64,000 nucleotides of DNA, from positions 744,001-808,000 of the forward strand of contig CM082585.2 in assembly GCA_040954595.2 (NCBI GenBank), read 5' to 3'. Within the stretch, counting starts at the first letter, position 1. Every line of letters starts with the position of its first letter. Under the pieces are notes generated by a model, which was given only the letters and a program-made list of their open reading frames with translations, made no database searches and was not told the origin of the DNA. Both the position numbers and the translations under genes were made by a program. Below, one piece after another: positions 18,720 to 28,684 of this stretch. This DNA comes from Balanoglossus misakiensis (lineage: Eukaryota > Hemichordata).

Positions 18720-21700
18720 TTAAATGTGCAAATGTGCTATAACCTGTTTCCCTTGTATCTTTACAGGATTTCTTATCAAATACTCTTTTGCAGTTTCATT
18801 CAAATTGTCTTCATCCTCCCACGTATTATGTTTGTTTGAATAATTCTTCCACTTAACCAAATACTGTAATTTCCCATTTCTATATCGACCCTTTAACACA
18901 TTGTCTATATCGTAAAATGGCTCAGAAGCATTAGTCTGACAATTTCCACTGTTGTCAGTTTCATCGAAAGCACTGGGATTTGTCCTTGACGACAAATCTC
19001 TCAATCCCAATCCCTCAATTTGATCAGAACCATTGTCTGATTCTGCATATGTTTCTGCTTCTGGACTTTGACATATTTCGGTCCCATTTTCATAATTTGT
19101 GGTTTCTGGGACATCGTTTTCTTCACACGACTCATCAGATGAGGATGATTCAAACTCTGAGGGCCGCAAATAAGCTCTTTTTAGTCTATTTACATGTATG
19201 ATTTTACGATAATTCCTGGTGCTATTTATGAAACGCAACTTGTAATTAACAGGACCCACCTTCTCAGAAATAATGTAAGGACCTGTCCACTTATGTACGA
19301 ATTTCTTATTAACTCCTGGTTTAACAGATGGTGTGTATAAATATACAGGATCCCCCACTTTAAGATTTTGTGACCGTTGGATATTTTGATCATAACGGTC
19401 CTTCATATTCTGTTGATATCGATCTATATTCTCTTTGGCGATTTTATGAGCTATCTCCCTTTTAGCAGCTAAATGTTTAAGGTGTGTATCTATATTTCTC
19501 GTCCTCCCCTCAACTGGCTGGAATTCAACATCCATGGGCAATGTGGGATGCCGACCGTATAACAGATGATAAGGACTGAACCCACTGGACTCTTGAGGGC
19601 TAACTCTATAAGCGAAAAGCACTGAACTTAAGTACCGATCCCAATCTTTCTGTTTACTATCGACAAACATGGACAGCATGTCGACTAGGCAACCATTGAA
19701 ACGCTCTGTAAGGCCATTAGTCTGTGGACGATACGGGGTCGAAACTTTCCTCTGGATGTTGAAAAATTTGCAAGTTTCACGAACTACTTGGGATAAAAAA
19801 TTCGATCCCTGATCACTCAGCAAAACTCTGGGGCTGCCATAAGTAGCAATTACTTCATCAAACAAGATCTTAGCGACTGTCTCAGCTCGTGCATTACGTA
19901 ATGGATATGCTAGTGGAAATTTAGTAAAGTAATCAGTAAGTACTAAGATGTATTTATGACCACCATACGTTCTAGGGAGGGGTCCCACAATATCCATACC
20001 CAGTCGGTCCCAGGGTCCTGATACTGGAATAGGTAACAACTTAGCATGAGTAGGGGGTGTGGCTCTCTTTCGTGTGTGACAATGTGCGCATGTCTTTACG
20101 TACATATTAACATCCCGGGGCATCCTTTCCCAAAAATACCTCTGTCTTAAAACTCCCAACGTTTTAGTGTATCCGAAATGTCCCGCTAAAACACAATCAT
20201 GAGCCCACCGCAGAACATAATTTCTTAAGGACTTAGGTATCACAACCTGTCTAACACAATCTAATTTACCAGCTGATTTCCCCGTAGGTTTCCAAAAATG
20301 ATACAAAACCCCGTCAACAATGTCATAATTTGGAGCCATACTAACAAATTTACGAGCTAACTTTTGATCAGTTGGTAACTCACCATTCTCTAAATAATTA
20401 AGAAATTTATTCAAATAATTATCCTTTCTCTGTTCTCCCTTCATTCGTGATTGCACCTCACTGTCGAATGTTTTATCCACTTCAGTGTTGGAAGCATTTT
20501 CCTCCACGTCAGTGTTAGAAGTGTCGTTAGAACTGTTAAGTAAAATCCCATACCCAGATGTGTCCTCACTAATAGCAGAATTATGAACCTCAGGTTCGGT
20601 TTGTTGCCCTGTATGTATATTATTTATACAAGGTGAGTTTATGGGCTCAGTGTTTACACACTTATTTACCATTGGCTGACTGTTAGGCTTGTAATTCATT
20701 TCAGGCGCATGCTCTAAATCAGTGACGTCAGACTTGTACCCCTCACATTGTTGATATGGTCTCCTTGACAACCCGTCAGCATTCATGTGTTTCTTACCAG
20801 GTCTATAGATAATTTCGTAATCGTACTGCTGCATGGTCATTATCCAACGGCCAATACGCCCCCTTGGTATTTTCTGTTTAAACATGCAAGTCAGATTGGA
20901 GTGATCAGTCACTATAGTGACATGGTTGCTCCGTACATAGTGATCACATTGTCGGATAGCATGAATGACGGCCAAAGCTTCCAATTCTGTAATTGAGTAA
21001 TTTCTTTCGTGACAGTTTAAACTTCGACCCCCATATAAAATCACTCGTTCAACACCATTCTGTCGTTGAGCTAAAACAAACCCCAGGGCATGGGTGGAAC
21101 TATCGGTATAAATTATGAAATTTTCACTCATATCAGGATACCCTAGAATTGGTGCTTGACACAGGACATGTTTTAATTTCTCAAATGCATGTTCGCATCG
21201 ATCATTCCATTCAAATTTCGTGTCCTTTCCCAACAATTTATGCAGAGGCCTTGCAATGATCGAGAAATTCTTTATAAACTTTCTATAATAATTGGCCAAC
21301 CCCAAAAATGATTTCAGCTGTGTGACAGTATGAGGACGGGGATATTCTTTAACAGCTGTTACTTTACTCTCGTCAACCACAATTCCATCCTTACTGATAA
21401 AATGACCCAAAAATTTAACACTCTTTCTCATAAATTGACATTTGCTGGGCTTTAATTTCAATCCAGCTTGACGTAACCTGGTTAGGACAGTATCAATGTG
21501 TTGAAGATGCTCCTCAAAAGAGCTGCTAAATATAATAATATCATCGATATAACATAACACATATTGCCACATAATATTGCGTAACACGTGTTGCATAGTA
21601 CGCTGAAAACAACTGGGACTATTTCGCAACCCCTGGGCAAGTCTCCTGTATTGATATAAACCTTGATGTGTGACAAAAGCTGTTTTTGGTCTGCTCTCTT

Positions 21701-23894
21701 CATCTAATTCCAATTGAAAAAATCCTGACTGTAAATCAAGCGTCGAAAAATACTGAGGCTTATTCTTGCCTAACATTTCAAGAGATTCGTCAGTTCTAGG
21801 TAAGGGAAACGAATCAGGCACTGTAATATTATTCAAATGACGGAAATCTGTGCAAAAACGCCACGAACCATCAGGCTTTTTGACTAAAACTACTGGACTA
21901 GCAAACGGTGAAGTGGACGGCTCGATAATATTTTGTTCTAACAGCTGATCAGCTTGTCGCTCAAGTTCACGCCTTTTCTCAGGCGTTACTCGGTAAGGTG
22001 GGCGACGGAACGGGGCAGCACCCTCTTGTAATCGTATTGTATGTTTGATTACATCACAGTTGCCTAAACGACCACTAGAATCAACAAAAGCTTCCATATT
22101 GTACAGTAAAACATCTCTAAGCTGTTTACGCTGTGCCTTAGTTATCTCTAATTCATTAATTTTCAATTGACCCATCAAATAATCCGTCTCTTTCTGTGTA
22201 CGGGGCCCTTGAGGTGAGACACAATTAACGGCAGTTTTATCGAGTGGGACTATTTCACTATTACGGGGCAAGGGCGAAAACATTCCAACAACACTGTTTT
22301 TCTTAATTTTGACCACAGTATCCAAAGTGTTTACAACTCGCATGGGAAGAAAATTCTTATTCGAATAGGCCAACCCCTTAGCTACCAAAATACCCGGGGT
22401 TAAGCGTGTTCGTTTATCACAAATACAACCTAAAACTCCAGTAAGATATTTATACGGTACTTTCACTGGAATAACCATTTCACTTCCAGGTGGAATGTTA
22501 ACGTCAACATTGGTTCTTAACGGTACGTCTGATTGTAATCTTAAAATATTACCCTTGAAATCAATAACAGCTCTATAACGCTTCATAAAATCAAGTCCCA
22601 AAATCAGATTATGCTGAAGAGACTCAACTAAATTAACATACAGTAATACACGCTTATTCCCAATAAAAGCAGGTATTTTCATAAATCCAATTACCTTCAA
22701 TTTGTCTTCGTGTGCTGTATGTACACAATTATATCTGGACTTGAACATCGGATAATTCTTTAGAGCGGGAATAAGCTCTAACAACCGAATAGGAGCTACA
22801 GTAATATGTGCTCCAGTATCAATTAATGACGTCACTTTTTCATGACATATTGAAATTGGAATAACATTCTCATGAAAAGCACACCCATCTTTGTTAACAA
22901 AGTTTGCACCATCTTTAACATTATAGGCACCCTCTTTCCCGAGTGCATTTACACCTGCACATGACCTGCTGTCGGACGATCCATCAAAATAAAATTTCCG
23001 ACTAGGCTTCGAAACATTTCCAGAGAACGCATATTTTGAACAATTTCTAGCTATATGATCGTAACGCCCACAATTAAAACATGTACGGGAATTAAATTGA
23101 CTATGTCGAGGAAAACGTTGGGCAGAGTGCCCAGTAAAATTATATCTGTTCCTCTTTACCTTATAGTCTATTGTTCGTTCTCTTGCTCTGTAATTCGGCG
23201 ATTTCTTCTCTCTTTTTGTCGATCGTCCTCGATGATCTGCCGCGCTTGATTTGGTCTTTATTTCTTGATCTTCTTGTTTCATCTCGTCAATCCGTGTCGA
23301 GATTTGTTGTAAAAGACCCGCTTCTGGCTCGTCTGTCTCTGGTAATCCTGCCACGACCTCTGCTGTTCGAACATGTTTGTACGCTGTTTCGAAGTCCTTA
23401 GGTGTCATTCCCGCTACGAACTTTAGTATGTCCGGTCTCAGTCCGTTCATGAAGAAAGATAGTATTTCCTCATCAGTCTTTTTCGCTTTTTCTGCTTTTT
23501 CGCATATTAATTCCACATATTGTTCAACAGTTTGGTCCGGCAGTTGCTTCAGGCGAAACAGTTTCTCGTCATACAGCCACATCGGACCGCACTTATCAAA
23601 ACGAGCGAGGAAGACATTTTGCAGTGTGGTCAAGTCATTTTTCTTTTCAGCAGACAGTCTGTAGAACTATCGCTCCGCTTCACCAGTCAAATATAGTCCG
23701 ATTCCTTTAAGCCGTTTCTCGTCTGACCATTGCTTAAAGTCAGCAAAGTCTATATATTTTTTCCACCATCGGTGTGCATTCTCAGTCTCTGTACCCGAAA
23801 AGAAACCTGGGCCTACCTGACCTCCAGTTCTCAGTGTAACCTGTCGTATTTCCGATATTTGACTGTTCATGTCGTTTAGCATCTCGCGATCCAT
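18720..23894 (-). CDS. Gypsy gag-pol polyprotein with one in-frame TAG
   Basis: One frame runs from the first ATG (23894, MDREMLNDMNSQISEIRQ) to TAA at 18720, interrupted only by TAG at 23667-23669 between GEAER and FYRLSAEKK. Counted from 23633, the landmarks are: Gag helices; a CCHC knuckle CFNCGRYDHIARNC (about residue 184); protease SLIDTGAHITVAP (about 273); RT with FSTLDLQSGFFQLEL and CYIDDIIIFS (about 694); RNase H YTDSSTHALG (about 844); integrase H-H-C-C (HFGYTKT...CAHCHTRK, about 1146), Asp in MDIVGP (about 1213), Asp in SDQGSN (about 1273) and Glu in TERF (about 1309). A C-terminal chromodomain ends it (VLKGRYRNGKLQYLVKW, about 1575-1625). The open frame also extends upstream of the ATG to 23957. 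Apart from the TAG, every catalytic motif looks intact. Confidence 0.93.
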
Positions 23895-23952
23895 GCTGTA
23901 ATCTTTCCGCTGGACGTCGCCGTTTCTGTCTCCGATGGATTTGTTTCGTCTA

Positions 23953-23969
23953 CCCACGTATCTCCACCA
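23953..23969 (-). promoter_or_regulatory. Primer-binding site (putative)
   Basis: Minus-strand TGGTGGAGATACGTGGG starts 2 bases after the 5' LTR. The leading TGG pairs with the CCA end of a tRNA. The tRNA species is not determined. Confidence 0.6.
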
Positions 23970-23971
23970 TG

Positions 23972-24493
23972 TATTACGGCTGGTTTCTCATGATTGTTCA
24001 TGCATCGGGGAATCTGTAGCGATGAGGTATCGGGCTCTGACGAGAACAGTGATCCACGGAGACACGTATCTGATTCACGTTCATTTATTGTCCAGAACTA
24101 CTCCAGTACATCAAATACGCCCAGTAAAGTACATGAGGAAGGGAACGAACTCAGTAGCCTGAGGTACTCCCATCTCCCGTTAGATTATTCTTTTTTCAAC
24201 TTTGGAAACAAAGTTCTCTTATAATTACTTTTCTCAAGGCGTGGTTAATAATGTAAAATATATGTGTTACAATTTCATTGGGCATCAGTCAACTCTATAC
24301 GAACCAATTTACATAAGGTGTTATATAACAAAGTCAGTTCGGTGATGATCGACAATCAGAGCAGTCAGTTAAACACCCGCTCTCCCTATCTACTTCAAAT
24401 ACATAAAATCAAATACTATCAAACATTGACATTTCCGAGCTCTGGATTAATTAACCCTTGAAATAGTATTTGACCTTTATACAGATCGTAACA
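23972..24493 (-). repeat. Gypsy 5' LTR
   Basis: 522-bp partner of 17174-17695, same length, about four substitutions. Its minus-strand start has TATAAAGG about 12 bases in, which could be a TATA-like signal or chance. Confidence 0.93.
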
Positions 24494-25773
24494 GTATTGC
24501 ACGGAGAAACTTTTCTCCCTGTCTGTGTACTGAACACGTACCGTGATTGCCATAGTTACAAACGTTACCACGTGAGAGAGAGTGCATTTTACATCTGTCT
24601 TTTCAATTTTGTTGCTTTCTTACTATTCGAAATGATGGAGTCGAAACGAAAACTTTTTGCTTCAGGTGGACCTAGGGGAAATACCTTATTTGTGACTTTT
24701 TTCATGACCCTAAAAAGACGTCGGAATTAATGTGGCTGAGGTCACTCAGGACGACGGAATGGTTGAGCGATTTTCTTTTATGAGCTCCCACTAGTATTTG
24801 TTTTATTGTTTCGGCAGTGTGTCGCGTTATTCGAGCAATCTGCAGTCTGAAAACGAACGGTTTTCAAAGTTTATAACAGAAGAACAGGGGTTTAAGCATG
24901 AAAGGTCCTGTTGTCTCCCTCGCTGTGTTTGTGTCACTGTGTCTTTGACGTCTGACTGACTGATTAACTGGCTGACTGACTTACTGACTGTCTGTCAACG
25001 TCGGTCTGTCTGACTGTCTGCCCCCTCTCTCTGAGAGAGAGAGTGAGCGAGCGAGCGACCGATGAGTGTCTCTACTAATGAATGTTGCTCTGTCTGTCTG
25101 CTTGTGTCTGTCTGCCACTCTGCCTGTATTACTCTGTCTCTCCTAATTTCTTTAAAATTAGGGATATGCTATTAATGCGATATGAAAGTCAGACACGACG
25201 GAAACCTTTTATTCTCAAAACTGTCTGTTGTTTGCTGTTAAATATTGCAAAAGGTTAAGGGCCCTTTTCGCACGAGACACATGGCTTTGCAGCCGTAGCT
25301 CCCAATGTCATAACGATTACCCGAACTACCCTAATTTTAGCCCGCCGACCCAAAACAGTTTAGATCTTCGTAAACCGGAAGTAAAAATAACGATGTCAAA
25401 TATACAACAATTCATGAAAATTGCGAGAATCACGCAAGAACTATGATGTCATTCTTCTACACTACGACGGCCAAAGATATAAAAAAATTGAAAAATAAAA
25501 AATGTCCCTTTCTACCTACCCTATTTTTGAAAACCATGTAATCGGAATAGCACATATTAGTTTTTTTTGGCCTGAGACATATCCAATTTCCCAACTGAAC
25601 ATGACACGTTATCAAGCATTTTCGACTTATCAGATGCAATCGCTGAACACCTCACACTAAGCGAGGTTTTGTCTGTCTTTATACGCGCCCTTTGTATTTG
25701 TGCGTGACATGTCCAAGCCTTGTTAGGATCTCCCGTAAAATTCTACTCAAATGATGTATACTTTCATACTTAC
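24494..25773. other. Intronic stretch with simple repeats
   Basis: It follows the Gypsy target duplication. At about 24940-25150 there is degenerate CTGACTGACTGT and CTGTCTGTCTG microsatellite with a GAGAGAGAGTGAGCGAGCGAG run. No exon was recognised. Confidence 0.45.
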
Positions 25774-25855
25774 GACTGACAGGTATTTTCAGCGTTGCCA
25801 GCTGATTGTTTGTCAGGTACCGCTTTATAACAAGACGCCCCTCTGAGTTGATAAC
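25774..25855 (-). CDS. CTLD N-terminal exon
   Basis: Acceptor ACATTGCAG ending at 25856, donor CAGTC|GTAAGTATG at 25773. 82 bp, phase 1 in and phase 2 out. With the G from the upstream exon it reads GYQLRGASCYKAVPDKQSAG, then NAENTCQS. The S-C-Y-K and the following Cys are the start of a C-type lectin-like domain. Joined to the upstream exon it gives ECPE-GYQLRGASCY, and the downstream exon begins GGHLTVIE, so the domain is continuous. The polypyrimidine tract is weak. In another frame the segment is also open, but only this phase gives a CTLD. Confidence 0.75.
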
Positions 25856-25918
25856 CTGCAATGTAACATCATTCAATTGGTCTAGTCATGTTAGCATTAG
25901 TAAAATGCTTCAAAAGTG

Positions 25919-26217
25919 TTAAAGGGACATGATACAAGACACCGTTTATGTTAGTGAATGAACGTTCAACCACACACAACTTCCATCCCGCTTGTATGAT
26001 ACGAGAGTAAAAACTCGCCCGAAATGAATAAATGGTAGAGACCGTTTATTCATTTTGGCGACTTTTTAAAACTCTCGTGTCTATACAAGCGGAGTGGAAG
26101 GTGTGTATGGTTGAACGCTGATTCACTATATCCACATGTAGAATAATATAAACGCAGTCTTGTATCAAACATAATTAATGGAAAAAGGGCAGCGAGAGAG
26201 AGACTTTGTCCCTTTAA
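25919..26217. mobile_element. TTAA MITE, complete copy
   Basis: TTAAAGGGACA at 25919 and TGTCCCTTTAA ending at 26217. The arms share CAAGACACCGTTTATG, ATTCACTATAT and CTTCCATCCCG-type blocks in inverted order around a centre GAATAAATGGTAGAGACCG. The left arm lacks the CTCTCTCGCTGCCC block that the right arm keeps. Same family as 691-1280 and 27029-27356. Confidence 0.8.
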
Positions 26218-26547
26218 TGAATACAGCCACAATGTTCTGTTTATATCTACTGACGGACCAGGCATGGATTGTCACGTATAATTCTTTGAAACGTTTGGTC
26301 CTCTGAAGAAATCTGAGCACTCATCTACTCAGTTTGCTTATTTTGTCTTCCTCCACCAGTCAGTGGTATCGTCCGATTTGATACTCCACTCTAAGCCTCT
26401 TTCTGAATGGCTCTTTAAGTTGTGATCTGTAAGTCTTAAACCTTTCATCACCCCCCGTTTCCTCTTTAGAGGTCCAACATTACCATAGAAAACAATTGGT
26501 TTTGACTGAACCATGTTGGTGAAAGGGCTAGGGTCAATTCAACTTAC
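26218..26547. other. Intronic stretch, no feature recognised
   Basis: Intron between the 26548 exon and the CTLD start exon, apart from the MITE. A minus-strand CTTCAG at about 26306 could be an acceptor, but the downstream frame stops with no donor. Confidence 0.4.
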
Positions 26548-26605
26548 CTTCTGGACATTCATATTTCACAAAGGGTGTTCCAAACAGTGCTCCAAGATCC
26601 AATTG
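26548..26605 (-). CDS. Exon preceding the CTLD
   Basis: Acceptor GTTTATTTGTAACAG ending at 26606 and a near-consensus donor CCAGAAG|GTAAGT at 26547. 58 bp, phase 1 out. It reads QLDLGALFGTPFVKYECPE. The final C-P-E is the usual first cysteine segment of a CTLD (C-P-x-G-Y/W), and phase 1 fits the next exon. No upstream exon or signal peptide was found before the LINE and satellite. Confidence 0.7.
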
Positions 26606-27028
26606 CTGTTACAAATAAACAATAAGTTAGCTGCCAGTACACTCAATGATGTACGCGCAGAACGTCAACTGGTAAACTGTGCGCCTGTGTCTCTTCCCAT
26701 AGGAGTACATGGAGAATAGTTAGAAAACTCCCTTCTACTATTGTCATTTTCATGAAATTTTACACATAGCTCCGACAAATCAAAATAAATTCACCACGGT
26801 CTATTTTGAGATAAACTTTGTTCAATATTGTATCCATAGGCAAACCATTGGTAGAAAATGCTGACCGTCAGCAGTTTTCTTCAATTATCGACTAAATTCA
26901 CGGCCTTGTTTAAAGTCGAAAACAAGTGCAGTGACCCAAAATGGATTTTCATTATACATACAAATCAGAAACGAAAATCCACGATTAAAAGAAATGACAA
27001 TGCTTTAAATTTTACTGATCGTACATCC
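26606..27028. other. Noncoding stretch, no feature recognised
   Basis: Upstream intron or 5' flank of the CTLD-CUB gene. No domain seen in either strand. Confidence 0.4.
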
Positions 27029-27356
27029 TTAACTCGCTGCCCTTTTCCATGTTTGATACAAAACACCGTTTATGTTAATGTAAATGTGGATATATAGTGA
27101 TGCAACGTTCAACCGCGCACACCTTCCATCCCGCATGTAGACACGAGAGCGAAAACTCGCCAAACTGAAAAATCGGTCTCTACCATTTATTCATTTTGGG
27201 CGAGTTTTTACTCTCATATCATACAAGCAGGATGGAAGTTGTGTGTGGTTGAACGTTCATTCACTACATATACACATGCCCATTAATATAAACGGTGTCT
27301 TGTATCAAACATAATTAATAGAAAAGGGCGACGGGAGAGAGAGTTTGCCCCTTTAA
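27029..27356. mobile_element. TTAA MITE, left end shortened
   Basis: The left edge is TTAACTCGCTGCCC (27029), missing the GGGACAAAGT start. The right edge is TTTGCCCCTTTAA (27356). The arms contain TTTGATACAAAACACCG, GTGGATATATAGTGATGC and their inverted partners. It is the third member of the family in this window. Confidence 0.78.
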
Positions 27357-28489
27357 GGCGACATGATGCATGAAGTGGCGAGAGATAAACGAGACTGACC
27401 ACCGCATTAAACACTGTCAAGCAAGGCACTTCAAATGCCAATTGTTTAAGTGTGTACTAAGTAATAGCTTCATGTACCATGTCCTGGGGGGGGGGGGAGG
27501 GGTCAAATCACAACAGTTGGACATGTACGAATATGAAGAGACGATATCAGTTTTTTCATGTCTTCCTTTAGTAAACAATCTTTTTTGAACTTTGTATAGA
27601 ATTCATTGAACTTTACTTTAGCTTATGAACTCTCATTTGCACATCGTCATCTTGAAATTGTGTCGACTTTATCATAAGGTTTTTATAACTCAACTAGGTC
27701 ACAAAACCTATTTAAGTTAGTGAGAATAGGACGTTCACCTTTTGGGTTGATGGCTACAGACGTTAATCCTGACTCATACACATGTTGCAGCCAGTATACT
27801 CTGCAGACATTGGACACAATAGTTTTACGAACCATTAAATTTTATTGGACCATCAAGTTTATTGACCCATGACGTTCATATAGATTTTATGACACGACTG
27901 ACGCTATAATCGGTCCATACCTTCGGCGAGCCAAGTGTTTTATAACGTCATAAGATATTAATACCTATCACCCAGTCAAACGATTTCAAGTTATACAATT
28001 TCCACGCCAATAGGACGCCTTTATGGGGAAATGCAACCAGGTATCCTGAATAGGAAAATATTCCGGGTATCTGTCAAGTTTAGTCCCATATTTAGGGGAC
28101 CAAGAGCCCTCAGGCGCTTGGTCCCCTTCTGTTATTGCTGGAGTTTGTCTTCTTTCTTCTTGAGTCGTTTTTTGCGCCCGTTTTTCTCTGAAATTCCGGC
28201 AGGTGCGCCTTCCAAATTTGGCACGGTGGTTGGGGCCCATAGTACTGGTGCACCTGCCCTTTGAATTTGTAATTAGTCACGTGACTTTGTTGCTATAATC
28301 GAGCGAAATTTTCAAATTGACCTAATTTGCACGTTAATGGGGGCATGTACATTCTTTTCGCGATTTTTGTAGACCATGTGGCCAAAATCCCCTGTGCCAA
28401 ATTTCAAGGTCCTAGGCCACGTCGATTTTGAGAAGAAGATTTTTGTAATATATTTTTTTTTTTTGGTGGGCTGAGGACGGACACTGGGG
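27357..28489. other. Noncoding stretch with repeat-like segments
   Basis: G12 run at 27486-27497. The segment 28095-28265 (GGACCAAGAGCCC...GCGCTTGGTCCCC) contains a hairpin. The segment 28330-28490 (GCCAAATTTCAAGGTCCTAGG, GAGAAGAAGATTTTTG, GACGGACACTGGGGC) resembles the interspersed repeat at 1-312 in layout. No exon was recognised. Confidence 0.4.
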
Positions 28490-28665
28490 CATCGGACTTT
28501 GACGGTCATTACGTTATGTTGTGGAGATCTCATTAGCAGGCTACTCACTTCTGGCGGGTTGCAGTAGTCCTTGGAAAATCGGCTGAAATACGTAAACAGA
28601 CCAGTGATTATTTTCCACGGAATGAATTTTGGGACAACACATTATCGGAGTTCAGGCTGTGTTAG
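28490..28665. repeat. Diverged direct duplicate left of the LINE
   Basis: Shares an ordered set of blocks with 31075-31240: ACTTTGAC, ATGTTGTGG, TTTGG/TTGGAAAATCG, TGAAATACGT, CAGACCAGTGATT and TCAGGCT. Roughly two thirds of bases agree by eye. Confidence 0.6.
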
Positions 28666-28684
28666 GGCGTTTTATTGAATTACG

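Larger units (their letters stand above)
17174..24493 (-). mobile_element. Ty3/Gypsy LTR retrotransposon with chromodomain, 7.3 kb
   Basis: Two 522-bp LTRs (17174-17695 and 23972-24493) flank a minus-strand gag-pol. Just outside them is GTATT on both sides (17170-17174 and 24494-24498), a 4- or 5-bp target duplication depending on where the LTR end is set. The LTRs differ at about 4 positions, so the insertion is recent. The domain order Gag-PR-RT-RH-IN plus a C-terminal chromodomain is that of chromoviruses within Ty3/Gypsy. The element sits in the CTLD intron between exons 25774 and 13482, on the gene's strand. Confidence 0.95.
1718..26605 (-). pseudogene. CTLD-CUB host gene, interrupted and probably inactive
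   Basis: Seven minus-strand exons form one C-type lectin-like domain followed by CUB domains: 26548-26605, 25774-25855, 13372-13482, 12707-12922, 3678-3813, 2163-2364 and 1718-1869. Junction phases that agree are 26548/25855 (phase 1), 13372/12922 (1), 12707/3813 (1) and 2163/1869 (1). CTLD and CUB domains are extracellular carbohydrate- and protein-binding modules, so a secreted or membrane recognition protein is likely. Neither the signal-peptide exon nor the 3' end is visible. Three lesions are seen: TAA at 12807-12809, no AG before the 13482 exon, and a donor at 3677 that is one base short for the reading frame. The Gypsy and Ngaro elements occupy two introns. An allele with sequencing errors is the main alternative to a pseudogene. 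Confidence 0.75.

Noticed and set aside
27986-28240. Minus-strand frame with an Arg/Lys-rich segment
   Set aside because: Falls over a hairpin-containing repeat-like stretch with no domain and no splice context.
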